DNA of 64,000 nt from Segnochrobactrum spirostomi (GCF_009600605.1 NZ_VWNA01000003.1:558001-622000); one strand, 5' to 3'; shown: positions 1-10,473, numbered from the stretch's first letter. Program-made: numbers and translations. Notes: a model not told the origin generated them from the sequence alone.

Positions 1-3000
1 AAGTTTTGGGGGCACGCGAGTGCGCGCGGCGGCGCTATGGGCGGAAATGGGGGCACGGTTGAAGTCTCCAGCGGCAATACGCTCACCTATGGCGGCGTCG
101 TCGATGCGAGTTCGCTCGCTGGTACACCAGGCACGTTGCTGCTCGATCCAAAGAACATTACCATCAGCGCGGCCGCCGGTGGGCTCGCCCAATACGACCT
201 TCTAGATCCGAATACCGGACATGGCTCTGGGTTTGGTACACAGCTCGTACAGATGCCGGGCGGCACGATCATCGTGACGAAACCCCTTGATGACGTCGCG
301 GGCGCAGTGGGCGCGGGGTCGGTCTTTTATTACAACAGCTCAACTGGCGCACTCATATCTGCCCTTCAGGGCACAAATTCCGGTGACAACATCGGAAGCG
401 GCGGCCTATTTTTTATAAACTATAATAACTATCAAAATTATTATGTTAAAGGAACAACTCAGATATTCGTCAACGACACAACCGCCCCCTATCTAGTTCT
501 CAGTCCAAATTGGAATGGCGGGGCCGGCGCCATAACATGGGCTGGCGCGAATTCGACCGTAGCGGGCGTCGTATCGGCGTCCAACAGCCTCGTCGGCAGC
601 ACGGCAGGCGATAGAATCGGCGACAATTTTCAGATCGCGATATTGCCCAATAATAACTACGTGAGCATCTCGCCAACTTGGGGTGCAGGAAAGGGCGCGG
701 TGACAATGGGGTCCGCGTCAACCGGCATCATCGGCGCCGTGTCTTCCAATAATAGTATTATAGGCTCCGCTAGCGACAGGACCGACGGGTCCAACCTACC
801 AGGAGACCGCATCGGGTCAAATGGTATCACAGTGCTTCTTAACGGAAACTTCGTCGTCAGAAGTCCCAATTGGAACCAGAATGCGGGCGCAATTACTTTT
901 TTCTCGCAGACGACGTCGACCGTAGGAGTTGTGAGCGCCAGCAATAGCTTTGTCGGAACCAACGCCGGGCAATTCTACCACAATACGAATTTCACCAATC
1001 CATATACAAATCAGCCCGGCTCCACATATGGATACTATGGCGGAGACAATTTCGCAGCTTACGATATCGTACAACTATCACAATATTACTTCGTTATAAC
1101 CTCACCAAATTGGTCAATTGGGAGAGGCTCCGTAACCATTGCCAGCTCTCAGAGCGGAATTACCGGCACCGTATCTGGTTCAAACAGCTTGATAGGAACC
1201 ACAGGCGGAACGCAATATGAATCTATATATGGATACAATCTATATTATGGCTCTGATTCGGTCGGGTCCAACGTTTTCGCGCTGACGAACGGCAACTTCG
1301 TTGTAACGAGTCCGTCATGGAATTCAAATCGCGGCGCGGCAACATTTTCATCCGTCACAGCCCCCACCCTCGGGGCCGTCTCGTCGTCTAACAGTCTGAT
1401 TGGCTCAACGGCAGGTACGCCCGGTTCAACAGGTCAAAGGTTGGGTGGGGGCAATAATGGTATTTTCGGCGGAGACCAAGTAGGTACGTCTGTTACGCCG
1501 CTCGCGAGTGGGAATTATGTCGTTAGGAGCACAGAATGGGACGGCTCTAAGGGGGCAGTGACATTCGGATCCGGAATGGCGGGCGTTGTTGGCGCAGTTT
1601 CATCAACAAACAGTTTGGTTGGATCTGCAGCGGGTGACCGTGTTGGTGGCGGCGGTGTCACGCTTTTGGGCAACGGCGACTACGTGTTCACCAGCCCTTC
1701 CTGGAGCAGCAGCAAGGGCGCCGTCACGCGCGGCGCAGCAACCGGCGGCTTGATCGGCTTCTTGGACGCATCGAATAGCATTGTCGGCGCAACAAGCAAT
1801 GATCCCGCGACGGGCCTGGGAGGCGACAGCATTGGGAGTGGTGGGATAGTCGTCCTATCCAATGGATCGTGGGTTATCTCGAGTCCAAATTGGAGTGCAT
1901 TTAGGGGTGCAGTGACATTAATGTCCGCCACTCAGGCGACTTCGGGCGCTATTACAGCATCGAATAGCCTCGTTGGCACAACTTCGGGGACACTATATAA
2001 GTATGATGGCATACATTACTGGCAAATAGGTGGCGACCAGATTGGGTCGGGAGGGATCATCACGCTCTCATATAATAATGGTAGCAATTTCCTGATCCTC
2101 AGTCCGTACTGGGGCACCAACAAGGGCGCGGTGACATTTCAGGATCCAAATTCTTTTGCGACCGGCGCTCTATCGTCCTCAAATAGCTTGGTCGGCGCCA
2201 ACAGCGGGATCGTAAGTTATTACACCAATAATGGTGTGACGTATGGATATTATAATGGCGGCGATTCGATCGGCACAGGCGGAAGCGCACAGTATAATTA
2301 TAACCCTGCAACGGGCGAATATTACACGAATATTCTCGTTCTTGAAAATAATAACTATGCCATATCGAGCCCGTCATATGCCTTGAATAAAGGGGCCGTC
2401 ACCTTCGGAAGCGCCACTTCTGGAATCTCCGGCGTAGTTGATAATACCAACAGCTACGTGGGCACAACGGCAGGCACCTCCTACAACGCGGGCGCCGGAT
2501 CTGGATACACCATGATCGCCTATCAAGGTGGCGATCAACTCGGTTACGGCGGCTTCCAGAAGCTCTCAAATAATAATATTCTGATCCAGTCTCCCATGTG
2601 GAACAATACCGCCGGCGCGGTGACCTGGTCCAATGGCGTTAGCCCGTTCCACGGGACAATATCATCGACAAATAGCTTGATCGGCTCCTCGGCGGGCGAC
2701 CGTATCGGGTACAATGTGGCCACCTCTAGTGGCGCCTCGTTTGTATTAGCCAATGGAAATTATCTCATAACGTCCCCCGGGTGGAATGGTGGCAGGGGTG
2801 CCGTGACGTTCGGCGCAGCCGGCGCAGCCGTTACGGGCGTCGTGTCTGCCAATAACAGTCTTGTCGGCGCGTCAACCGGGAACGCGATCGGCAGCGGCGG
2901 TGTCACGGGGCTTGCCGGCGGCGGCTACATCATATCCAGCCCCAACTGGCCTGGAGCGACGTGGAGCAGCGGCGGGGCGCTGACAGGCACCGTCAGCGTA

Positions 3001-6000
3001 GCCAACACTTTCACGGGCGCGCCTGCTGGTGGCACGTCGGTGGTTACGCCTCTGAATAATTCGACGACATTTGCCATCTCGGCCTCGGATATAGGCAGTG
3101 GCGCGGCGGCCGTCGTCATGACCGATCCGACTAGCTTCAACTATAGCAACCTCGCCGCATCGAGCGTCGTCATTAGCCCACTTCTAATTACCTCTGCACT
3201 AAATTCTGGCACTTCAATAATCCTTGAAGCCAATAATGATATTACAATTAATGATGCCATATTAGCCAATCAAGGCTCTGCTGCGACCCTTACTCTGAAG
3301 GCGGGGCGCAGCGTATTTGTTAACGCGCGTATTGATACTGGAAATGGTAATATTGCCATCACTGCCAACGATACGGTTGCACAAGGGGTCGTGGATGGCC
3401 AACGGGACACTGGCGCCGCCGCCATAACGGTGGCAACGGGATCGGCTATATCCGCCGGGACGGGGACCATATCGCTCGTCCTTGCCGCGGGCCTTGATAA
3501 GACACACAGCGCAGCCGGCAACATTTCGATTGCAAGCGCGATCACGGCCTCATGGGTCCTTGTCGAGAACATGGGCGCACAGAACGGTACGGTCACGCTC
3601 TCGAGCGGTGGGACGATCACGGCCACCGTCACCGGCACATCAATCACGATCGGCACCGGCGGCGATTTTATCAACAACAGTGGCGCCGCGGCTCTTACAC
3701 CCGGCGCCGGCCGATGGCTGATATATTCCGCATCCTCTGGGGGCGACGTATTTGGTGGCTTGGATAGCGCCAATACCGCCGTGTGGAACACCGCCGTTGG
3801 CGGGAGCGTGGCCGCCTCCGGCAATCGCTATGTGTTTGCTCAGGCGGGTGTATTGAAGGTCCAAACAACCAGCACTGCCAAGACGTACGGCGACGACGCC
3901 ACGGGCCAGATCCAGGGTAACTATGTCATCACTGGGCAGCCATCTGTGGCTGGCGCCTACCTGGGCGATACCACCCACCTATATACGGGAACGCCCGTTA
4001 TTTCATCGGCGGGTGCTACGGCGAATGCGTCGGTTCAGTCAGGTGGATATGCGATTAGCGGCGCCATCGGGAGCCTCGCTGTTACGGCACTGGGATATTC
4101 GTCCAGTCCATTCTTCCAGAATAGCGGCGTGTTGACTGTCAACGCCCGCCCGATAACCGTCACTGCTGATCCTCAGAGCCGGTCTTACGGCAGCGCGAAT
4201 CCCACGCTGACTTACGTCATCGGGGGCAGCGGATTGGCCAACAACGACAGCCTCACCGGGTCATTGGCGACTGCAGCCACTTCCACATCGAACGTCGGAA
4301 CATACACGATTACCCAGGGGTCGCTGGTCGCATCCTCAAACTACACTCTAAGCTACGTTGGTACGAATCTCAGTGTTACGGCGCGTCTGCTGACGGTTAC
4401 TGCGACCAATGCCACGAAGACCTATGACGGCCTCGCCTTCTCCGGCGGAAACGGCGTCACCTATACCGGCTTCGTCAACGGCCAGACGGCTTCGATCCTC
4501 GGCGGTAGCCTCGCCTACGGCGGCAACGCGCAGGGCGCCATCAACGCCGGAACCTATGCCCTCACTGCGTCCGGCCTCATCTCCAGCAACTACGCGATCG
4601 CCTACGCCCCGGGCACCCTGAATGTGGACAAGGCCGCGCTGACGGTCACCGCCATCAACGCCACCAAGACCTATGACGGGCAGGCGTTCTCCGGCGGAAA
4701 CGGCGTCACCTATGCCGGCTTCGTCAACGGCGAGACGGCCGCGGTGCTCGGCGGCAGCCTCGCCTACGGCGGCAACGCGCAAGGCGCCATCAGCGCCGGG
4801 ACCTACGCCCTCACCGCCTCCGGCCTCACCTCGGGCAACTACACCATCGGCTACGCCCCGGGCACCCTGAATGTGGACAAGGCCGCGCTGACGGTCACCG
4901 CCATCAACGCCACCAAGACCTATGACGGCCTCGCCTTCTCCGGCGGGAACGGCCTCACCTATGCCGGCTTCGTCAATGGCGAGACGGCCGCCGTGCTCGG
5001 CGGCAGCCTCGCCTACGGCGGCAGCGCGCAGGGCGCCATCAACGCCGGGACCTACGCCCTCATTGCCTCCGGCCTCACCTCGGGCAACTACGCGATCGGC
5101 TACACGTCCGGCACGCTCTCCGTGAACAAGGCCGCGCTGACGGTCACCGCTAACGATGCCACCAAGGCCTACGACGGCCTCGCCTTCTCCGGCGGAAACG
5201 GCCTCACCTATGCCGGCTTCGTCAACGGAGAGACGGCCGCCGTGCTCGGCGGTAGCCTCGCCTATGGCGGCAACGCGCAGGGCGCCATCAATGCCGGGAC
5301 CTACGCCCTCACCGCCTCCGGCCTGACCTCCGGCAACTACACCATCGCCTACACGCCGGGCGCCCTGATCGTGAACAAGGCCTCGCTGACCGTCACCGCC
5401 AACAACGCCACCAAGACCTACGACGGCCTCGCCTTCTCCGGTGGCAACGGCGTCACCTATACCGGCTTCGTCAACGGCGAGACCGCCGCGGTCCTCGGCG
5501 GCAGCGTCGCCTACGGCGGCAACGCGCAAGGCGCCATCAACGCCGGGACCTACGCCCTCACTGCGTCCGGCCTCACCTCCGGCAACTACACAATCGCCTA
5601 CACGCCGGGCACCCTGAACGTGAACAAGACCGCGCTGACGGTCACCGCTAACGATGCCACCAAGGCCTACGACGGCCTCGCCTTCTCCGGCGGAAACGGC
5701 CTCACCTATGCCGGCTTCGTCAACGGAGAGACGGCCGCCGTGCTCGGCGGTAGCCTCGCCTATGGCGGCAACGCGCAGGGCGCCATCAATGCCGGGACCT
5801 ACGCCCTCACCGCCTCCGGCCTGACCTCCGGCAACTACGCCATCGCCTACACGCCGGGCGCCCTGATCGTGAACAAGGCCTCGCTGACCGTCACCGCCAA
5901 CAACGCCACCAAGACCTACGACGGCCTCGCCTTCTCCGGTGGCAACGGCGTCACCTATACCGGCTTCGTCAACGGCGAGACCGCCGCGGTCCTCGGCGGC

Positions 6001-8463
6001 AGCGTCGCCTACGGCGGCAACGCGCAAGGCGCCATCAACGCCGGGACCTACGCCCTCACTGCGTCCGGCCTCACCTCCGGCAACTACACAATCGCCTACA
6101 CGCCGGGCACCCTGAACGTGAACAAGGCCGCGCTGACTGTTACGGCGACGAATGCCGCCAAGACTTATGACGGCCTCGCGTTCTCCGGCGGAAATGGCGT
6201 CACCTATGCCGGCTTCGTCAATGGCGAGACGGCCGCCGTGCTCGGCGGCAGCCTCGCCTACGGCGGCAACGCGCAAGGCGCCGTCAACGCCGGCGCCTAC
6301 GCCCTCACCGCTTCCGGCCTCACCTCGGACAACTACACGATCGGCTACACGCCGGGCGCCCTGATCGTGAACAAGGCCTCGCTGACCGTCACCGCCAACG
6401 ATGCCACCAAGACCTATGACGGCCTCGCCTTCTCCGGTGGCAACGGCGTCACCTATACCGGCTTCGTCAACGGCGAGACCGCCTCGGTCCTCGGCGGCAG
6501 CCTCACCTACGCCGGTAACTCGCAGGGTGCCATCAACGCCGGCACATATGCGATCAGCGCCTCCGGCCTGACCTCCGGCAACTACACGATCGCCTACACG
6601 CCGAGCACGCTCTCCGTGAACAAGGCCTCCCTCACCGTCACCGCCAACAACGCCACCAAGACCTATGACGGCCTCGCCTTCTCCGGCGGAAACGGCCTCA
6701 CCTATGCCGGCTTCGTCAACGGCGAGACCGCCTCGGTCCTCGGCGGCAGCCTCACTTACGCCGGTAACTCGCAGGGTGCCATCAACGCCGGGACCTACGC
6801 TCTCACTGCGTCCGGCCTCACCTCCGGCAACTACGCGATCGCCTACACCGCCGGCACCCTGAATGTGGACAAGGCCTCCCTCACCGTCACCGCGAACAAT
6901 GCCACCAAGACCTATGACGGCCTCGCCTTCTCCGGCGGAAACGGCCTCACCTATGCCGGCTTCGTCAACGGCGAGACCGCCTCGGTCCTCGGCGGCAGCC
7001 TCACTTACGCCGGTAACTCGCAGGGTGCCATCAACGCCGGGACCTACGCTCTCACTGCGTCCGGCCTCACCTCCGGCAACTACGCGATCGCCTACACCGC
7101 CGGCACCCTGAATGTGGACAAGGCCTCCCTCACCGTCACCGCGAACAATGCCACCAAGACCTATGACGGCCTCGCCTTCTCCGGCGGAAACGGCGTCACC
7201 TATGCCGGCTTCGTCAACGGAGAGACGGCCGCGGCGCTCGGCGGTAGCCTCGCCTATGGCGGCAATTCGCAGGGCGCCGTCAACGCCGGCGCCTACGCCC
7301 TCACCACTTCCGGCCTCACCGCGGGCAACTACGCGATCACCTACTCCCCGGGCACCCTGAATGTGAACAAGGCGTCGCTCACCGTCACTGCGAACAACGC
7401 CACCAAGACCTATGACGGGCAGGCGTTCTCCGGCGGAAACGGCGTCACCTATGCCGGCTTCGTCAACGACGAGGATGCATCGGTGCTGAGCGGCGGCCTC
7501 GCCTACGGCGGCAATTCGCAGGGCGCCGTCAACGCCGGCGCCTACGCCCTCACCGCTTCCGGCCTCACCTCGGACAACTACGCGATCGCCTACCAGGCAG
7601 GCGCGGTCACCGTCGCCCAGCGGACGATCACCGTCGCAGCGGACGCGAAGGCGATGACCTACGGCGACGGCGTGCCGGGGCTGACGTGGAGCGTCACGAG
7701 TGGCAACCTCGTCAACGGCGACACGCTCTCCGGCGCGCTCGCGACCGCGGCCTCGCCGACCGCGAATGTCGGCACCTATGCCGTCACCCAGGGCACACTC
7801 GCGGCCTCCGCCAACTACGCGCTCACCTATGTCGACGGTGTGCTGAATGTGACGCCGCGAGCGATCACGGTGGCGGGGAACGATGCGGCGATGGTCGCGG
7901 GGACGGCGGTGCCGGCGCTCGGTTGGTCGGTGATCCATGGTTCGCTCGTCGACGGCGACGCGCTCTCCGGCGCGCTCGCCACAGCGGCGACGGCCGGGTC
8001 GCCCGCCGGTGTCTACGCCATCCTCCAGGGTACGCTCGGCGCCTCGGCGAACTATGCGCTGACCTACGTTCCGGGCGCACTCACGGTGACGGCCGCGCCC
8101 GTGCCACCGAACACGGCGGGCGTTCCGCCGGTCGCGGTCGCGGCCGCGCTCGCGGCGACGCCGAACCGCTTCGTCGAGACCTCGGCCTCCAACGCCACCG
8201 TCGTGTTCACCACGAGCACGACGTCGCCCCTCACGGTGACCGGCGGCGAGAGCGGCGGCACGGCGACCCAGGCGTCGGGTGGTTCAGCCAGCGGCGGCAC
8301 GACGGAGGCGAGCGGCTCCGGCTGCACCGGCGGGGCGACGTCGAGTGCCGCCTGCACGGCGACGCCGCATCCCGAGAACCGCCGCGTCGGCCGCTTCCTC
8401 ACCTTCTCCGCCGCCACCCCGCGGCCGTCGCCGACTGGCAACGGTGCTGCGACGGTGCAATGA
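1..8463 (+). CDS. Two-partner secretion exoprotein (TpsA), large YDG/MBG-repeat adhesin, 5'-truncated
   Basis: The reading frame is open to the left edge, so the signal peptide and TPS secretion domain lie outside the window; at least 2,820 residues are visible. The first ~50 residues (GGNGGTVEVSS..., LLLDPKNITIS) look like the filamentous-haemagglutinin beta-helix. From about 480 to 3060 there are about 13 degenerate repeats with the pattern SPxW...GAVT...GxVSxxNSLVGxxAGDxIGxxG, which I recall as a DUF5650-type repeat. An MBG-type immunoglobulin-like domain (about 4147-4386) precedes 13 tandem 83-residue YDG domains (ATKTYDG...SGGNG...INAGTY) and two further MBG-type domains (about 7621-8093). 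The tail is Gly/Thr/Ser-rich with a CxxG...AAC pair. There is no beta-barrel; secretion is expected through the TpsB encoded 126 bp downstream. Known role of the family is surface adhesion or biofilm; the ligand is unknown. Confidence 0.9.
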   Translation, partial: KFWGHASARGGAMGGNGGTVEVSSGNTLTYGGVVDASSLAGTPGTLLLDPKNITISAAAGGLAQYDLLDPNTGHGSGFGTQLVQMPGGTIIVTKPLDDVAGAVGAGSVFYYNSSTGALISALQGTNSGDNIGSGGLFFINYNNYQNYYVKGTTQIFVNDTTAPYLVLSPNWNGGAGAITWAGANSTVAGVVSASNSLVGSTAGDRIGDNFQIAILPNNNYVSISPTWGAGKGAVTMGSASTGIIGAVSSNNSIIGSASDRTDGSNLPGDRIGSNGITVLLNGNFVVRSPNWNQNAGAITFFSQTTSTVGVVSASNSFVGTNAGQFYHNTNFTNPYTNQPGSTYGYYGGDNFAAYDIVQLSQYYFVITSPNWSIGRGSVTIASSQSGITGTVSGSNSLIGTTGGTQYESIYGYNLYYGSDSVGSNVFALTNGNFVVTSPSWNSNRGAATFSSVTAPTLGAVSSSNSLIGSTAGTPGSTGQRLGGGNNGIFGGDQVGTSVTPLASGNYVVRSTEWDGSKGAVTFGSGMAGVVGAVSSTNSLVGSAAGDRVGGGGVTLLGNGDYVFTSPSWSSSKGAVTRGAATGGLIGFLDASNSIVGATSNDPATGLGGDSIGSGGIVVLSNGSWVISSPNWSAFRGAVTLMSATQATSGAITASNSLVGTTSGTLYKYDGIHYWQIGGDQIGSGGIITLSYNNGSNFLILSPYWGTNKGAVTFQDPNSFATGALSSSNSLVGANSGIVSYYTNNGVTYGYYNGGDSIGTGGSAQYNYNPATGEYYTNILVLENNNYAISSPSYALNKGAVTFGSATSGISGVVDNTNSYVGTTAGTSYNAGAGSGYTMIAYQGGDQLGYGGFQKLSNNNILIQSPMWNNTAGAVTWSNGVSPFHGTISSTNSLIGSSAGDRIGYNVATSSGASFVLANGNYLITSPGWNGGRGAVTFGAAGAAVTGVVSANNSLVGASTGNAIGSGGVTGLAGGGYIISSPNWPGATWSSGGALTGTVSVANTFTGAPAGGTSVVTPLNNSTTFAISASDIGSGAAAVVMTDPTSFNYSNLAASSVVISPLLITSALNSGTSIILEANNDITINDAILANQGSAATLTLKAGRSVFVNARIDTGNGNIAITANDTVAQGVVDGQRDTGAAAITVATGSAISAGTGTISLVLAAGLDKTHSAAGNISIASAITASWVLVENMGAQNGTVTLSSGGTITATVTGTSITIGTGGDFINNSGAAALTPGAGRWLIYSASSGGDVFGGLDSANTAVWNTAVGGSVAASGNRYVFAQAGVLKVQTTSTAKTYGDDATGQIQGNYVITGQPSVAGAYLGDTTHLYTGTPVISSAGATANASVQSGGYAISGAIGSLAVTALGYSSSPFFQNSGVLTVNARPITVTADPQSRSYGSANPTLTYVIGGSGLANNDSLTGSLATAATSTSNVGTYTITQGSLVASSNYTLSYVGTNLSVTARLLTVTATNATKTYDGLAFSGGNGVTYTGFVNGQTASILGGSLAYGGNAQGAINAGTYALTASGLISSNYAIAYAPGTLNVDKAALTVTAINATKTYDGQAFSGGNGVTYAGFVNGETAAVLGGSLAYGGNAQGAISAGTYALTASGLTSGNYTIGYAPGTLNVDKAALTVTAINATKTYDGLAFSGGNGLTYAGFVNGETAAVLGGSLAYGGSAQGAINAGTYALIASGLTSGNYAIGYTSGTLSVNKAALTVTANDATKAYDGLAFSGGNGLTYAGFVNGETAAVLGGSLAYGGNAQGAINAGTYALTASGLTSGNYTIAYTPGALIVNKASLTVTANNATKTYDGLAFSGGNGVTYTGFVNGETAAVLGGSVAYGGNAQGAINAGTYALTASGLTSGNYTIAYTPGTLNVNKTALTVTANDATKAYDGLAFSGGNGLTYAGFVNGETAAVLGGSLAYGGNAQGAINAGTYALTASGLTSGNYAIAYTPGALIVNKASLTVTANNATKTYDGLAFSGGNGVTYTGFVNGETAAVLGGSVAYGGNAQGAINAGTYALTASGLTSGNYTIAYTPGTLNVNKAALTVTATNAAKTYDGLAFSGGNGVTYAGFVNGETAAVLGGSLAYGGNAQGAVNAGAYALTASGLTSDNYTIGYTPGALIVNKASLTVTANDATKTYDGLAFSGGNGVTYTGFVNGETASVLGGSLTYAGNSQGAINAGTYAISASGLTSGNYTIAYTPSTLSVNKASLTVTANNATKTYDGLAFSGGNGLTYAGFVNGETASVLGGSLTYAGNSQGAINAGTYALTASGLTSGNYAIAYTAGTLNVDKASLTVTANNATKTYDGLAFSGGNGLTYAGFVNGETASVLGGSLTYAGNSQGAINAGTYALTASGLTSGNYAIAYTAGTLNVDKASLTVTANNATKTYDGLAFSGGNGVTYAGFVNGETAAALGGSLAYGGNSQGAVNAGAYALTTSGLTAGNYAITYSPGTLNVNKASLTVTANNATKTYDGQAFSGGNGVTYAGFVNDEDASVLSGGLAYGGNSQGAVNAGAYALTASGLTSDNYAIAYQAGAVTVAQRTITVAADAKAMTYGDGVPGLTWSVTSGNLVNGDTLSGALATAASPTANVGTYAVTQGTLAASANYALTYVDGVLNVTPRAITVAGNDAAMVAGTAVPALGWSVIHGSLVDGDALSGALATAATAGSPAGVYAILQGTLGASANYALTYVPGALTVTAAPVPPNTAGVPPVAVAAALAATPNRFVETSASNATVVFTTSTTSPLTVTGGESGGTATQASGGSASGGTTEASGSGCTGGATSSAACTATPHPENRRVGRFLTFSAATPRPSPTGNGAATVQ
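480..3060 (+). repeat. About 13 degenerate SPxW/GAVT/NSLVG repeats inside the TpsA gene
   Basis: The protein shows about 13 diverged copies of a 45-70-residue unit: a Tyr/Val strand ending in SPxW, then GAVT, then a GxVSxxNSLVG segment, then GDxIG. Inter-copy spacers vary in length and are rich in Asn/Tyr/Gly. The DNA here is visibly more AT-rich (for example around 410-450 and 2280-2360) than the YDG array in the same gene, so the two repeat regions probably have different evolutionary histories. Confidence 0.75.
4387..7620 (+). repeat. Tandem array of 13 in-frame 249-bp repeats encoding YDG domains
   Basis: The unit starts at (S/A)LTVTAxNATKTYDG and repeats with an exact 249-bp (83-codon) period: starts at 4387, 4636, 4885, 5134, 5383, 5632, 5881, 6130, 6379, 6628, 6877, 7126 and 7375. 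The last copy is one codon short. Copies are highly similar at the DNA level, and the period, a multiple of three, would preserve the frame if copies were gained or lost by recombination. Confidence 0.95.
5134..6129 (+). repeat. Near-identical 498-bp direct duplication (two double YDG units)
   Basis: The pair 5134-5631 and 5632-6129 each hold two YDG units and by direct reading differ at only two bases (a Thr/Ala codon in the GNY(T/A)IAY segment and the final Thr/Ala codon). This indicates a recent duplication or gene conversion within the array. Confidence 0.85.
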
Positions 8464-8589
8464 TCCCGGCCGGCGGCGACCGAACGGACGCCGCCGGCCT
8501 CCACCTTGCGATAGGCGGCGCTCGTCGTCGCCGAGACGCCGCCGCGATCCGATCCCGTTTCGTCCCGTCCGACCGAGAGTTCCGCCCCG

Positions 8590-10473
8590 ATGCCCGCTCG
8601 CCGCTCCGTTCTCCCGGCCCGCCTCTCGCCTGCCCTGCTCGGCCTGACGCTCGCAGCCGCCCTCGCGGGGGTGCCGCAGGCCGCCTTCGCCCAGGCCCGC
8701 GGCGTCGTCGAGCGCAACCTGCCCCCCATCGTCGGAACCACCGGCGGCCTCGCGCAAGGCACCGCCCCCGCCACGCCGGCCGAGGACACCGCGCCCCTCG
8801 GCACCGACCTCATCGGCATCCGCCTCATCGGGCCCGACGTCGCCGTCACCGCCAAGCCTCGGTCGGGCCTATCCTTCACCGGCATCGAGGGCGTCCCCGC
8901 CGCCCGCCTCGACGCCGCCCTGAAGCCCTTCCTCGGCAAGCCGCTCTCCCGCAAGCTCGTCGCCGATATCCAGGCCGCCATCGCCAAGACCTATCGCGGC
9001 GCCGGACGCCCCTTCGTCTCCGTCACCGCCCCGCCCCAGGAGGTCACCTCCGGCGTCCTCCAACTGCGCGTCGTCCCCTTCAAGGCCGGCTCCGTCAAAG
9101 TCGACGATCCGGCCAACGCCGCCGCAACCGATGCCGCCCTCGCCGCCTCCGTCCGCGCCCCGCAAGGCCAGATCATCGAGGGAACCCAAGTCTCCGAGGA
9201 CCTCGACTGGATCAACCGCTATCCCTACCGCCAGCTCAACGGCGTCTTCGAACCCGGCTCGACCCCCGGCTCCAGCGACCTCACCCTCGAGGTCTCCCGC
9301 GCCAAGCCCTGGCAGGCCTATGCCGGATGGGCCAACACCGGCACCAAGGAGACCGACCTCAACCGCTACTTCGTCGGCTTCGGCGCCGGCATCGAGGCCC
9401 TCCACGACCTCACCCTCTCCTACCAGCTCACCGGCAGCGGCAACCTTCTCTCCAACCCCGCCTCCATCAACCTCTCCGGCACCGACTGGCCCTCCTATGT
9501 CAGCCAGGCCGGGCGCATCGCGCTGCCCACCTTCGCCCGCCAGTCGATCGAGGTCGCCCCGAGCTTCGTCGCCACCAGCCAGGACGCCGCCGGCGACCTC
9601 CTCACCTTCCAGAACACCACCTTCGAACTGCCGATCCTCTACCGCTCCGCCCTCTCCAACCTCTCCTCCTCCCTCGCCGGCTGGGGCGAGATCTATGGCG
9701 GGGTGACGCCGCGCTGGCTGTCGCGCAAGACCTGGTATCAGGGCACCGACATCGCCGAGGGATCGGCCGGCGTGTTCGACCTCGTCGCCGGCTGGGCCGG
9801 ATCGTGGGATCATGCCGAGGGCGGCTCCACCGCCCTCGACGTCCGCCTCCTCGTCAATCCCGGCGGCCTCGTCCCCGGCAACAATGACGCCACCTGGGAG
9901 ACCTTCTCGAACGGCCGGGTGACGAGCGCGGAATATGCCTATCTCTATGCGACGCTGACCCAGGTCACCCCGCTCGTCACCCTGCCCGGCCTGTCGGGGG
10001 CGACGTTCCTCAAGGGCTTCTCCTGGAACACGAGCCTCACCGGCCAGATCGCCGGCCAGGCGCTGCCGGACACCGAGCAGCTCGCCATCGGCGGCTATTA
10101 CGGCACCCGCGGCTACACGCTCGACGACGGCAGCGTCGACGCCGGCTTGGTGCTGCGCGACGAACTGCGGCTGCCGACCTTCCCGCTCCTCGGCGCCCTC
10201 GGGCTCAAGGCGCCCGGCATCGGCGCCCTCGACGATGTCGTCTCGCCCTACGCCTTCCTCGATGTCGGCTACGGCTACAACTACAACCTCAACGCCCTGC
10301 AGAGCCTCGAGCAGAACGCCAACACCACCTTGGTCGGCCTCGGCGCCGGCATCGACTACACCCTCGCCCACAACGTCCAAGCCGGGGCGCTGGCCGGCGT
10401 CGCCCTCACCAACGGACCTGAAACGGACCGCGGGACCGTTACGGTCCAGGGGCGGGTCAGCATCGCGTTCTGA
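8590..10473 (+). CDS. Two-partner secretion outer-membrane transporter (TpsB, ShlB/FhaC family)
   Basis: This 627-aa protein has an N-terminal signal peptide (hydrophobic core LLGLTLAAALAG, Ala-rich cleavage region near residue 34), a POTRA_2-like region (about 75-220, including the ...AIAKTYRGAGRPFVSV... segment) and a C-terminal 16-strand-type barrel ending in an aromatic residue (VSIAF), as expected for BAM-dependent insertion. The family (Omp85 superfamily) exports a cognate TpsA across the outer membrane. It lies directly downstream of the giant TpsA on the same strand, so the two are very likely a pair. The start is set by the signal peptide; the RBS (GAGAG) is weak. Confidence 0.92.
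   Translation: MPARRSVLPARLSPALLGLTLAAALAGVPQAAFAQARGVVERNLPPIVGTTGGLAQGTAPATPAEDTAPLGTDLIGIRLIGPDVAVTAKPRSGLSFTGIEGVPAARLDAALKPFLGKPLSRKLVADIQAAIAKTYRGAGRPFVSVTAPPQEVTSGVLQLRVVPFKAGSVKVDDPANAAATDAALAASVRAPQGQIIEGTQVSEDLDWINRYPYRQLNGVFEPGSTPGSSDLTLEVSRAKPWQAYAGWANTGTKETDLNRYFVGFGAGIEALHDLTLSYQLTGSGNLLSNPASINLSGTDWPSYVSQAGRIALPTFARQSIEVAPSFVATSQDAAGDLLTFQNTTFELPILYRSALSNLSSSLAGWGEIYGGVTPRWLSRKTWYQGTDIAEGSAGVFDLVAGWAGSWDHAEGGSTALDVRLLVNPGGLVPGNNDATWETFSNGRVTSAEYAYLYATLTQVTPLVTLPGLSGATFLKGFSWNTSLTGQIAGQALPDTEQLAIGGYYGTRGYTLDDGSVDAGLVLRDELRLPTFPLLGALGLKAPGIGALDDVVSPYAFLDVGYGYNYNLNALQSLEQNANTTLVGLGAGIDYTLAHNVQAGALAGVALTNGPETDRGTVTVQGRVSIAF

Noticed and set aside
4387-7620. Possible CRISPR-like or satellite repeat
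   Set aside because: Units are contiguous, 249 bp, in frame and encode a known domain; there are no short repeats with unique spacers.
4348-7938. Very long open frame (about 1,196 codons) on the minus strand opposite the YDG array
   Set aside because: It results from the GC-rich 249-bp period, which keeps the antisense frame open in every copy. Its low-complexity Gly/Arg/Val/Asp repeats match no family, whereas the plus strand encodes clear YDG domains.
7686-9887. Long plus-strand frame overlapping the TpsA 3' end and the TpsB gene
   Set aside because: The product is Arg/Pro-rich low complexity and out of frame with two well-supported genes; it is a GC-driven shadow.
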